Positions 52,181 to 59,499 of a DNA stretch of 64,000 nucleotides are shown piece after piece; position 1 is the stretch's first letter, and each line of letters starts with the position of its first letter. The DNA comes from Candidatus Thiodiazotropha sp. (ex Myrtea sp. 'scaly one' KF741663) (GTDB lineage: Bacteria > Pseudomonadota > Gammaproteobacteria > Chromatiales > Chromatiaceae): NCBI GenBank assembly GCA_025655555.1, contig JAHXIQ010000004.1, positions 62,001 to 126,000 on the forward strand, written 5' to 3'. Both the position numbers and the translations under genes were made by a program. The notes below the pieces were generated by a model. The model searched no databases. It was given only the letters and a program-made list of their open reading frames with translations, and was not told the origin of the DNA.

Positions 52181-52855
52181 ATGTTGGTGGAGATTAACGA
52201 TCTGTTGCAGCCGGCCCAGCTGAAAAAGATTGATGAGATTTTGTCCATGGCTGAATTCGTTGACGGCAAACTGACTGCCGGTAAGGCGGCAAGCCGGGTG
52301 AAGAACAATGAGGAACTCAAAGGTGAACCGCAGCAGATGCAGTTGCTGATCCGTATCCTCACCAGTGCCATGGCGCATAATTCGATCTTTCGTTCTGCCG
52401 TTTTGCCCTATCGCATGGCCGATCCTATCTTTGCCCGCTACCAGTCAGGTATGACGTACGGCGACCATGTGGACGATCCCTTGATGGGGCTCAGCGGTCA
52501 ACGTTTTCGCAGTGATGTTTCAATGACGCTTTTTCTACGTGATCCGGAAACCTATCAAGGGGGAGAACTGGTAGTACGGACCACATTTGGGGAGAAGCGG
52601 GTCAAGCTGAAGGCCGGCAGCGCCGTGATCTATCCCTCATCAAGCCTCCATCACGTGGCTGAAGTGACTGAGGGGGAACGGATGGTGGCACTGGCATGGA
52701 TGCAGAGTTATGTGCGCGATCCGGCACAGCGGGAGCTGCTCTATGAACTGGATCTGGCGCGGGAGGATTTGCTGGCGTCGGCGCCTGGAGCGGAATCTAC
52801 CGGACTGGTGGACAAGTCCTATGCGAATCTCTTGAGAATGTGGGGGGATGTGTAG
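52181..52855 (+). CDS. Fe(II)/2-oxoglutarate dioxygenase, PKHD/PiuC type
   Basis: 224-residue oxygenase related to PiuC/YbiX. Iron ligands in YGDHVDDP (His-x-Asp) and SLHHVAEVTEGERMVALAWMQS (distal His and 2-oxoglutarate-binding Arg), and ADPIFARYQSGMTYGDH and QGGELVV motifs. In Pseudomonas such genes are iron-regulated beside TonB receptors; here the partner is a receiver-like protein. The substrate is unknown. Confidence 0.9.
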   Translation: MLVEINDLLQPAQLKKIDEILSMAEFVDGKLTAGKAASRVKNNEELKGEPQQMQLLIRILTSAMAHNSIFRSAVLPYRMADPIFARYQSGMTYGDHVDDPLMGLSGQRFRSDVSMTLFLRDPETYQGGELVVRTTFGEKRVKLKAGSAVIYPSSSLHHVAEVTEGERMVALAWMQSYVRDPAQRELLYELDLAREDLLASAPGAESTGLVDKSYANLLRMWGDV

Positions 52856-52872
52856 ATTGCGTTTGATGCGGT

Positions 52873-52911
52873 AGTGCCACACCCTACTGAGATAATGTAG
52901 GGTGTGGCACT
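52873..52911. repeat. 15-bp inverted repeat between convergent genes
   Basis: AGTGCCACACCCTAC and its exact complement flank TGAGATAAT, just after the dioxygenase stop. The GTAGGGTGTGGC motif recurs near 46945, hinting at a dispersed element. It could end both convergent transcripts. Confidence 0.75.
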
Positions 52912-52958
52912 GCTACACGATGGTAGATGACCGACTAACGGTCGGTACCCGTGTGGAA

Positions 52959-53303
52959 TTAATAACCGCCCTTTCGCTTGGTCTCAGGTAAGCCTGCAAC
53001 CTTACTGGCCTGTTTGGCAGGACCTTTTGGGAAGTGGATGTAGAGGGCTTTGGCGTCTACCTTGCCTTCGTCGGTCCAGACACCCTTGAAGTGTTTGACC
53101 ATGTGGCGTTCATTCGGCTGGTTGCCGCCATTGTTTAAATATTCGTCACGCAGATAGTTGACGATTTCCCAAGCCTTTTCTGACAGGCTGACACCCTCAG
53201 CTTCGGCAATGGCCTTGGCCACATCTTCACTCCAATCGGCCTGATCGACCAGGTAGCCGTTGGCATCGGCCTCGATGGATTTACCGTTTACTTCATATGC
53301 CAT
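52959..53303 (-). CDS. Cysteine-less DsrC/TusE family paralogue
   Basis: 114-residue protein of DsrC fold: MAYEVNGKSIEADANGYLVDQADWSEDVAKAIA, KAWEIVNYLRDEYLNN, RHMVKHF and FPKGPAKQASKVAGLPETKRKGGY. It contains no cysteine; the positions of the two functional Cys of DsrC (and the single Cys of TusE) are Ser or missing, with a basic tail instead. Such variants (called RspA in the literature, by memory) cannot carry persulfide and are thought to be regulatory. AAAGGAGAGA ribosome site sets the ATG at 53303. Last gene of the operon divergent to dsrA. Confidence 0.85.
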   Translation of the reverse strand: MAYEVNGKSIEADANGYLVDQADWSEDVAKAIAEAEGVSLSEKAWEIVNYLRDEYLNNGGNQPNERHMVKHFKGVWTDEGKVDAKALYIHFPKGPAKQASKVAGLPETKRKGGY

Positions 53304-53390
53304 TAGATCTCTCCTTTCAAACAAAAAAACAATCTGACAGGTCATTTCAGCCCGTCCGTTCAAGATTTATGCTCTTCTCGGCGCGGTATC

Positions 53391-54050
53391 TTATACAGTC
53401 TTGTGTGGAACAAACAAGCCAAACCCGCGGTTGCGCAGAGGACCCATACCGTGTTCTTGAAGGGTGACGGCATCATCCACGGAGAGTCCTGCAACCATCA
53501 GGCTAAGCGTTGTGAGTGGGCCTTCCGGAGTGGAAAAAGTCGTGCCTTTACCGCATAGCACCTTTTTGAATCGCAGATTGAGTGCCTGAAGAGATGCCAC
53601 GGATGACTGTAAAAACGCGTCTTCGTCCTGACCTGTTTCAGTGACTACGTGACGGCAATAGAGCGTCGTTGTCATGCTGAGGCGTCGTGTGTGTGATTCG
53701 CCGATCTGCATTGGGCTACCGGCAATATCCAGCGTGACGCCGGTGAGTGCCGATGCATCATCGAGGCGTTCGTTGGGCAGGCGAAGTATCAGCGGCGTAC
53801 GGCGGGAGAGATAGAGTGTCTCCTCTCCTTCACTGGGACGCTCCCAGCCATTACCGGAGTCGGCGCCATATATCAGGTGCAGGCCGCTTTGTTGCTCCTC
53901 GCTGAACCAGGGCAGTGCCGCTTGTATCGCTTCGGAGAGGGGCCAGGCATGGTCGACAGGGAGGGTGGGGCACTTGATCTTGAAGATCAGATCGACCACA
54001 TTCTCAGGCACCACGTAATGCTCTTGATCTATGTCTTCCTGCCAGAACAT
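53391..54050 (-). CDS. Cas6/Cmx6-like RAMP-fold protein, orphan
   Basis: 219-residue protein. The N-terminal strand VDLIFKIKCPTLPVDHAWPLSEAI carries His34; the middle has YGADSGNGWERPSEGEETLYLSRRTP, and the C-terminus ends GMGPLRNRGFGLFVPHKTV, a glycine-rich loop as in RAMP/Cas6 proteins. The overall pattern matches what I know as type I-MYXAN Cas6/Cmx6 (RNA endonuclease that trims CRISPR transcripts). No CRISPR array or other cas gene occurs in the window, so its RNA target, if any, is different or distant. AAGGTG precedes ATG 54050. It lies 14 bases after the helical-protein gene and 87 bases before the DsrC paralogue. Confidence 0.7.
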   Translation of the reverse strand: MFWQEDIDQEHYVVPENVVDLIFKIKCPTLPVDHAWPLSEAIQAALPWFSEEQQSGLHLIYGADSGNGWERPSEGEETLYLSRRTPLILRLPNERLDDASALTGVTLDIAGSPMQIGESHTRRLSMTTTLYCRHVVTETGQDEDAFLQSSVASLQALNLRFKKVLCGKGTTFSTPEGPLTTLSLMVAGLSVDDAVTLQEHGMGPLRNRGFGLFVPHKTV

Positions 54051-54064
54051 CGTTGTCACCTTGA

Positions 54065-54778
54065 TTACTGAACGTCCGCTGGAATCTTGGCTCGCAGGTC
54101 GTCGCGTTCGAACCACCAGCCATCTTCAACGATCACATCCAGCATCTTTGCCAACCGTGGCAGGAACTTGGCAGGGTCGTCCAATTCCATACGTTCGACC
54201 CAGAAATCGAAGATTTCCTGCTCCTCTACCTGACTGTGCCGTCTTGCGACCTGACCCAGTAGTTGATTGGTGAAAAATTTGAGCGATTCCCGGTCGGGAC
54301 CCTTAGCCCGAATATCGACAATGTAGCAGGCTGTGACAGCAGCTACTGCGGCTCCATCAGAGTTGTCGGGGGTCTCGTCGACTAAATGCTGAAGCATCGC
54401 CACGCTGAGCTCAGGATCGATGGGGAAAGTTACTCCAAGCCAGATACCGTGGGCTAGCGCTCTGATAGCATCCGTCTGCTCCGACTGGTAGATAATGTCG
54501 CAAGCCTCAACTGCACGCAGCCAGAGCTCTTCGGCAAGGGCCTGATCGAGGATTGTCCTGGCAAGTTCCCATGCCTCCTGCTGCCGGTGCAGATCGAGCA
54601 GGATGTAGCCGGACTCCAGGCTGAGTTCGAGTCGCCTGTCGGTTGGGCTGCCTTCAGGTAGAGCGGACAATTCGTCACGCTTTTCATCCAGGCGGATCTC
54701 CAGCAGCTTGCTGGATTTAACCGCATCCTCAGAACACTCGTTGTCGCCAATGAAGGCTTCTGACTCTAGGTACTTCAC
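54065..54778 (-). CDS. Helical protein of unknown function in the Cas6-like operon
   Basis: About 237 residues, almost entirely helical and acidic, with helix pairs (YILLDLHRQQEAWELARTIL, ELWLRAVEACDIIYQSEQ) resembling TPR/HEAT-type repeats, and a C-terminal DVIVEDGWWFERDDLRAKIPADV. No signal or membrane segment. GTG at 54778 with GAGAAAA upstream is chosen; a TTG at 54838 would overlap the upstream small gene. Probably a scaffold or adaptor (inference). Confidence 0.65.
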   Translation of the reverse strand: MKYLESEAFIGDNECSEDAVKSSKLLEIRLDEKRDELSALPEGSPTDRRLELSLESGYILLDLHRQQEAWELARTILDQALAEELWLRAVEACDIIYQSEQTDAIRALAHGIWLGVTFPIDPELSVAMLQHLVDETPDNSDGAAVAAVTACYIVDIRAKGPDRESLKFFTNQLLGQVARRHSQVEEQEIFDFWVERMELDDPAKFLPRLAKMLDVIVEDGWWFERDDLRAKIPADVQ

Positions 54779-54804
54779 AATGGTTTTCTCGTCTGTATGA
54801 CTTC

Positions 54805-54981
54805 TCAGGTAAAGGTCGCTTCCAGGCGATCTTCCCAATTATCCGGGGTGTCATTGAAAGGGGGTTTGACGTCGATGCGGAAGAAGATCTCTGTTTTAGA
54901 TCTCTCCTTCACAACCTCAAGCAATGCTTCGAAACTCTCTGTCTCTGGGTGTTGCATCATAATTTCACTCAAATAAAGCAT
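54805..54981 (-). CDS. 58-residue small protein at the head of the Cas6-like operon
   Basis: Acidic small protein, MLYLSEIMMQHPETESFEA...DRLEATFT. Its stop is 26 bases before the GTG of the helical-protein gene. An internal ATG (54960) with GAGTG upstream may be the true start, giving 51 residues. Coding is supported by position and by the absence of stops over the full stretch only; codon and conservation data are lacking. Confidence 0.45.
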   Translation of the reverse strand: MLYLSEIMMQHPETESFEALLEVVKERSKTEIFFRIDVKPPFNDTPDNWEDRLEATFT

Positions 54982-55235
54982 GGCAGATAGTCCGATTATG
55001 GTTGGCGTAATGGCCGGGGCAAATACGCAGTAAATTGGTCAAGTATTACTATTGAACAACATGCGACAGTTTTGATCAAGTGCTTCGCTAGGTGGAGTTT
55101 ATCGGTAAATCTGCCCCTAACAAAAGTGTGGGTATATTATGAATATTAGAAATGAATTAATAACTTTAACTATATGAATTTACGATATTAATTATAAAAA
55201 TATTAGGAGAAAATGGACGAAAAATAACAAAAATA

Positions 55236-55251
55236 TATCCCAAATGGGATA
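55236..55251. promoter_or_regulatory. Operator-like dyad 1 upstream of dsrA
   Basis: TATCCCAAATGGGATA: perfect 7-bp arms around AA, 218 bases upstream of dsrA in the AT-rich block. Confidence 0.45.
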
Positions 55252-55267
55252 GTCATTAATATCTCTT

Positions 55268-55287
55268 TACCCCCCATTGGAAGGGTA
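55268..55287. promoter_or_regulatory. Operator-like dyad 2 upstream of dsrA
   Basis: TACCC and GGGTA half-sites 10 bases apart; its centre is 34 bp from that of dyad 1, roughly three helical turns. Confidence 0.35.
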
Positions 55288-55329
55288 TTGGTCTGCATTA
55301 GGAAACCCTAAAATTTCGTGCCAGTAGAG

Positions 55330-55347
55330 ACAGGCTCATCAGCCTGT
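55330..55347 (+). other. Hairpin in the dsr leader
   Basis: ACAGGCT / AGCCTGT with a four-base loop, about 120 bases upstream of the dsrA start and not followed by a T tract. Possible leader structure or protein-binding dyad. Confidence 0.5.
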
Positions 55348-55468
55348 TGCGGTTTCGGAATACAGGTCTTCAACCCGATTTTCCATGCCTTAGTATTTTG
55401 TGCAATGCACAGTTGGGGCAAGGAAGCAGACAAAGATCTGAATAAAACGACCATTGGGAGAAAGAGTG

Positions 55469-56710
55469 ATGGCAAAACAGATGCATGATACCCCCATGCT
55501 TGACCAGCTGGAGAGTGGCCCTTGGCCCTCCTTTGTCACCGGCCTCAAGCGCCTCGCCAAAGACAACGACATGATGGTTGACCTGATGGGTCAGCTGGAG
55601 ACCTCCTACGAGACCCGCAAAGGTTACTGGAAAGGTGGTACTGTCGGTGTCATCGGCTACGGTGGCGGTATCATTCCCCGCTTTACCGAACTGAAAAACG
55701 ACGACGGTGAAGCACTGTTTCCCGCTGCTGCCGAGTTTCATACGCTGCGTATCATGCCGCCTCCGGGCATGCACTACGATACCAACACCATCCGTAAGAT
55801 GTGTGATATCTGGGAAAAATATGGTTCAGGCCTGATTGCATTCCACGGTCAGTCCGGCGACATCATGTTCCAGGGCTGCACAACTGATAACGTCCAGCCT
55901 GCATTTGATGAGCTGAATGAAATGGGTTTTGATCTGGGTGGTGCGGGCCCGGCTGTACGTACCGGCATGTCATGCGTGGGTGCTGCCCGCTGCGAGAACT
56001 CCTGCTTCGATGAAGGCCGCACCATGCGTATGCTGGTGAACAACGCCCTTGACGATATGCACCGTCCGGCACTGCCTTATAAATTCAAGTATAAAGTATC
56101 CGGTTGCCCCAATGACTGCATGAACTCTGTGCAGCGCGCTGACCTGGCAACCATTGGTACTTGGCGTGATGACATGAAAGTTGACCAGGAAGAGGTCAAG
56201 AAGTTTGTCGCAGCACGCGGTCGTAAGTACACCATCGACAACGTCATCACTCGCTGCCCAACCAAGGCTTTGTCTCTTAATGATGATGATACCCTGACAG
56301 TAGACAACCCCTCCTGTGTACGTTGCATGCACTGCATCAATGTTATGAACAAGGCGCTGTCTCCTGGTGACGACAAGGGTGTCACCCTGCTGTGTGGCGG
56401 TAAGCGTACCCTGAAAATCGGTGATCTGCTGGGTACTGTGATCGTGCCTTTCCACAAGATGGAAACCGATGAGGATTTTGAGTGGCTGGAAGAACTGGCA
56501 ACTGAGATCCTGGACTTTTTTGCTGAAAACGCGCTTGAGCACGAGCGTACCGGTGAGATGATCGAGCGTATCGGCTTGGTCAACTTTCTGGAAGGTGTCG
56601 GCTTGGAGATCGATCCGAATATGATCGAACGTCCGCGCATGAATCCTTACGTCCGTATGGATGGTTGGGACGAAGAAGCAACCAAGTGGGCTGAGCGGAA
56701 GGCTCAGTAA
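55469..56710 (+). CDS. dsrA: Reverse dissimilatory sulfite reductase, alpha subunit
   Basis: Catalytic alpha subunit of the siroheme-[4Fe-4S] DsrAB enzyme, working oxidatively on DsrC-bound sulfur in the cytoplasm. 413 residues. Cofactor-ligand cysteines in SCVGAARCENSC and GCPNDC, and a ferredoxin insert SCVRCMHC about residues 285-292. ATG 55469 with GGGAGAAAGAG. The oxidative type is inferred from neighbouring dsrEFH and dsrL. First gene of the operon. Confidence 0.97.
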   Translation: MAKQMHDTPMLDQLESGPWPSFVTGLKRLAKDNDMMVDLMGQLETSYETRKGYWKGGTVGVIGYGGGIIPRFTELKNDDGEALFPAAAEFHTLRIMPPPGMHYDTNTIRKMCDIWEKYGSGLIAFHGQSGDIMFQGCTTDNVQPAFDELNEMGFDLGGAGPAVRTGMSCVGAARCENSCFDEGRTMRMLVNNALDDMHRPALPYKFKYKVSGCPNDCMNSVQRADLATIGTWRDDMKVDQEEVKKFVAARGRKYTIDNVITRCPTKALSLNDDDTLTVDNPSCVRCMHCINVMNKALSPGDDKGVTLLCGGKRTLKIGDLLGTVIVPFHKMETDEDFEWLEELATEILDFFAENALEHERTGEMIERIGLVNFLEGVGLEIDPNMIERPRMNPYVRMDGWDEEATKWAERKAQ

Positions 56711-56731
56711 TCCAGTTCTAGATATTCATGG

Positions 56732-56756
56732 GGGCAGCGGGTTCGCCCGGCTGCCC
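56732..56756 (+). other. UUCG-capped hairpin between dsrA and dsrB
   Basis: GGGCAGC-GGG-TTCG-CCC-(G bulge)-GCTGCCC, a ten-pair stem closed by a UUCG tetraloop, in the 86-base dsrA-dsrB spacer. No T tract long enough for termination. Likely an RNA stability or processing element. Confidence 0.75.
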
Positions 56757-56796
56757 TTTAAAACGAATCAATTACCCTATTTTTTTGGAGGTAGGT

Positions 56797-57867
56797 ATGT
56801 CGGAACCCCGTATGCCGATTGAGAGTGGCGTCCCAGAGATGGATGCTTACTTGCACCCAGTCCTGAAGAAAAACTACGGCCAGTGGGCCTGGCACGAACG
56901 TCCACGCCCCGGTGTTCTGCATCATGTGGCCAAGAGTGGCGATAGCATCTGGACAGTTCGCGCCGGTACACAGCGTCAGATGGATCTCTACACCATCCGT
57001 AAGCTGATGGATATTGCTGACGAATTTGCCGAAGGCTATGTCCGTTTCACCATTCGTTCCAATATTGAATACATGGTGAGCGAGGAGTCCAAGGTCCAAC
57101 CGCTGATCGACAAACTGGAGTCCGAAGGCTTCCCGATCGGTGGTACGGGTAACTCGGTTTCCATGATCTCTCATACCCAGGGTTGGTTGCACTGCGATAT
57201 TCCGGGTACTGATGCCTCCGGTGCTGTGAAGGCACTGATGGACGATCTGTATGACGAGTTCGTCAAAGAAGAGATGCCTAACCGTGTGCGTCTCACCACC
57301 TCCTGCTGCCAGATTAACTGTGGTGGTCAAGGTGACATCGCTATCAACATTCAGCACACCAAGCCACCCAAGATCGACCACACACAGGTTGCAAATGTGT
57401 GTGAGCGTCCCTCGGTTGTGGCCCGCTGCCCGGTTGCAGCTATCCGTCCTGCAATGGTTAACGGTAAGCCTTCCCTGGAAGTGGACGAGAAGAAATGCAT
57501 CTGCTGCGGCGCCTGCTTTCCGCCTTGTCCACCAATGCAGATCAACGATCCGGAGCACTCGAAGTTCGCGATCTGGGTGGGTGGTAAGAACTCCAACGCC
57601 CGTTCAAAGCCGACCCTGCATAAGCTGGTAGCTGCCGGCGTGCCAAACAATCCTCCACGCTGGCCTGAAGTTTCTGCTGTCGTCAAGCAGATCCTCAGTG
57701 CTTACAAGGCAGATGCCAAGGATTGGGAGCGTATCGGTGAGTGGGCTGAGCGTATCGGTTGGCCTAAATTCTTTGAGAAGACTGGGCTGCCTTTTACCAA
57801 GTATCACATCGATAACTGGCGTGGTAGTCGTAACAACCTGAATTCCTCTGCACACATCCGTTTCTAA
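56797..57867 (+). CDS. dsrB: Reverse dissimilatory sulfite reductase, beta subunit
   Basis: 356-residue beta subunit forming the alpha2-beta2 enzyme with DsrA. Siroheme/cluster ligands in TSCCQINCGGQGD, and ferredoxin motif KKCICCGACFPPCPPM at about residues 232-247. GGAGGTAGGT ribosome site fixes ATG 56797; upstream in-frame codons overlap the hairpin. Confidence 0.97.
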   Translation: MSEPRMPIESGVPEMDAYLHPVLKKNYGQWAWHERPRPGVLHHVAKSGDSIWTVRAGTQRQMDLYTIRKLMDIADEFAEGYVRFTIRSNIEYMVSEESKVQPLIDKLESEGFPIGGTGNSVSMISHTQGWLHCDIPGTDASGAVKALMDDLYDEFVKEEMPNRVRLTTSCCQINCGGQGDIAINIQHTKPPKIDHTQVANVCERPSVVARCPVAAIRPAMVNGKPSLEVDEKKCICCGACFPPCPPMQINDPEHSKFAIWVGGKNSNARSKPTLHKLVAAGVPNNPPRWPEVSAVVKQILSAYKADAKDWERIGEWAERIGWPKFFEKTGLPFTKYHIDNWRGSRNNLNSSAHIRF

Positions 57868-57911
57868 ATAATTCGGACTAGGTAAAGGCAAATAACAGGA
57901 AGGTCTAACTG

Positions 57912-58304
57912 ATGAAATTCGCTATTCAGGTAAATGAGGGTCCCTATCAGCATCAAGCGACGGACTCGGCATACCAGTTCACAAAGGCCGCGTTAGAAGC
58001 AGGGCATGAGATCATGCGTATCTTCTTCTACCACGATGGTGTCAACAACGGCACGAATCTGACCACGCCTCCACAGGATGATCGGAATGTCGTCAGCCGT
58101 TGGTCCGAACTGGGCAAGCAATACGATCTCGATATGGTGGTTTGCGTGGCAGCCGCACAGAGACGAGGTATCGTCGACGAAGGTGAGATGCAGCGCAACG
58201 GCAAGGACGCACAGAATATTGCCGAGGGCTTTCGTATCTCTGGACTGGGTCAGCTGATTGAAGCGGGCATCCAGTCGGAGCGTCTTGTGGTTTTCGGTGA
58301 CTAA
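57912..58304 (+). CDS. dsrE: Sulfur-relay protein DsrE
   Basis: Subunit of the DsrE2F2H2 sulfurtransferase delivering persulfide sulfur to DsrC. 130 residues, DsrE/TusD fold, active Cys78 in DMVVCVAAAQRRG, the residue that carries the persulfide in A. vinosum DsrE. 44 bases after dsrB and 15 before dsrF. Confidence 0.96.
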   Translation: MKFAIQVNEGPYQHQATDSAYQFTKAALEAGHEIMRIFFYHDGVNNGTNLTTPPQDDRNVVSRWSELGKQYDLDMVVCVAAAQRRGIVDEGEMQRNGKDAQNIAEGFRISGLGQLIEAGIQSERLVVFGD

Positions 58305-58319
58305 GCTTAGGGGTTGATG

Positions 58320-58730
58320 ATGTCTGAACAGATTAAAAAATTCATGTACGTCAACCGTCGTGCGCCCTATGGCACTATCTATGCCTGGGAGTCGTTGGAA
58401 GTCGTATTAATTGGAGCAGCATTCGATCAGGATGTGAGCTTGGCTTTTATAGATGACGGTGTCTATCAGCTGATCAAAGGTCAGGATACTGCCGAGGTGG
58501 AGATGAAGAATTTCTCACCCACCTACCAGGCACTTGGAGATTATGACGTCACCAAGTTGTTTGTCGAAAAGGAGTCGCTGGAGGAGCGGGGGTTGACGCT
58601 GGAAGATCTGATGCCTCTGACATACGAAGACGAGGATGATGACTGGGCAGAGAAGGATTCCATCCGATTGGTAAGCCGCGCTGAATTGGCGGACATCATG
58701 GATGAGCAAGACGTCTTTTTCAGTTTCTAA
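58320..58730 (+). CDS. dsrF: Sulfur-relay protein DsrF
   Basis: 136-residue TusC-like subunit of DsrEFH (MSEQIKKFMYVNRRAPYGTIYAWESLEV). It has no cysteine, as expected for a structural subunit. AGGGG upstream; ATGs at 58317 and 58320 and a TTG at 58314 are all possible, with 58320 best spaced. Confidence 0.94.
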   Translation: MSEQIKKFMYVNRRAPYGTIYAWESLEVVLIGAAFDQDVSLAFIDDGVYQLIKGQDTAEVEMKNFSPTYQALGDYDVTKLFVEKESLEERGLTLEDLMPLTYEDEDDDWAEKDSIRLVSRAELADIMDEQDVFFSF

Positions 58731-58745
58731 GTCGGAGTTACGAGT

Positions 58746-59051
58746 ATGAGTATCTTACACACCGTCAATAAATCACCCTTTGAGAAGTCTTCCATGGACA
58801 GCTGCCTGGCTTATGCCAATGAAGGCAGTGCGGTCCTGATGTACGAAGATGGAATCTATGGTGCGATCAAGGGCACTGCTGTTGCAGATAAAATTTCTGC
58901 ATCCAGCGGCGTAAAATTTTACGTGCTTGGCCCGGATCTTAAGGCGCGAGGTGTCGCCGAAGATAAGGTCGTTGATGGCATCGAAATCGTGGACTACGCC
59001 AAGTTTGTCAGTCTCGCTGCAGAGAATGACAAAGTACAGGCCTGGGTCTGA
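58746..59051 (+). CDS. dsrH: Sulfur-relay protein DsrH
   Basis: 101-residue TusB-like subunit of DsrEFH with the conserved Cys20 in MDSCLAY. 15 bases after dsrF and 42 before dsrC. Confidence 0.95.
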   Translation: MSILHTVNKSPFEKSSMDSCLAYANEGSAVLMYEDGIYGAIKGTAVADKISASSGVKFYVLGPDLKARGVAEDKVVDGIEIVDYAKFVSLAAENDKVQAWV

Positions 59052-59093
59052 TTGTTTAACTGAATTACTTTCAACTCTATTGGGAGAGAAAAT

Positions 59094-59426
59094 ATGGCTA
59101 TCGAAGCTAATGGTAAAACCTTCGAAACTGATGAAGAGGGTTACCTGACCAACCTGGCCGAATGGGAGCCTGCTGTTGCCGATGCAATGGCAGCAGAAGA
59201 TGATCTGCCACTGACCGAAGAGCACTGGGAGATTCTCAACTTCCTGCGCGAGTACTATGAAGAGTACCAGATTGCTCCTGCAGTACGTGTCTTGACCAAG
59301 GCTGTTGGTAAAAGATTGGGTAAGGAAAAAGGTAACTCAAAATACCTCTATGCTCTGTTCCCCTACGGACCTGGTAAACAGGCGTGCCGTTTCGCCGGTC
59401 TGCCCAAGCCTACTGGCTGTATCTAA
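59094..59426 (+). CDS. dsrC: Sulfur carrier protein DsrC
   Basis: 110-residue DsrC, the substrate carrier of Dsr: sulfur is bound as a trisulfide between its two conserved C-terminal cysteines. Here they are Cys98 (KQACRFAG) and Cys109 (PTGCI), 11 apart and the second penultimate, the canonical functional form. Compare the cysteine-less paralogue at 52959-53303. GGGAGAG upstream. Followed by a strong hairpin. Confidence 0.97.
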   Translation: MAIEANGKTFETDEEGYLTNLAEWEPAVADAMAAEDDLPLTEEHWEILNFLREYYEEYQIAPAVRVLTKAVGKRLGKEKGNSKYLYALFPYGPGKQACRFAGLPKPTGCI

Positions 59427-59439
59427 GTAATTGTGTTGT

Positions 59440-59465
59440 CGGTGGGTGGCCATTCGCCACCCACC
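59440..59465 (+). other. Strong hairpin between dsrC and dsrM
   Basis: Perfect 11-bp stem CGGTGGGTGGC / GCCACCCACCG with a five-base loop, 13 bases after the dsrC stop, no T tract. It could define a stable 3' end for dsrC mRNA, matching the known high abundance of DsrC relative to the membrane subunits. Confidence 0.8.
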
Positions 59466-59499
59466 GTACACCTGACTACTCATTGAGGAACGCAGGATT

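Larger units (their letters stand above)
54982..55468. promoter_or_regulatory. 487-base divergent regulatory region of dsrA and the Cas6-like operon
   Basis: No gene. A strikingly AT-rich block runs from about 55128 to 55260, in contrast with the flanking coding DNA. It contains two CCC/GGG dyads (55236-55251 and 55268-55287) and a strong hairpin (55330-55347) in the probable dsr leader. A TTGATCAA palindrome at 55072-55079 lacks the N4 spacer of an FNR site. No promoter could be picked reliably because of the AT bias. Confidence 0.6.

Noticed and set aside
53391..54050. A complete CRISPR-Cas locus around the Cas6-like gene
   Set aside because: No direct-repeat array with regular spacers and no cas1, cas2, cas3 or effector gene on either strand in the window.
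55072..55079. FNR site upstream of dsrA (TTGATCAA)
   Set aside because: Half-sites abut with no four-base spacer, so it is not an FNR box.
56758..57558. 266-codon minus-strand frame over dsrB
   Set aside because: Fully antisense to dsrB; long antisense frames are expected from codon bias in this GC range.
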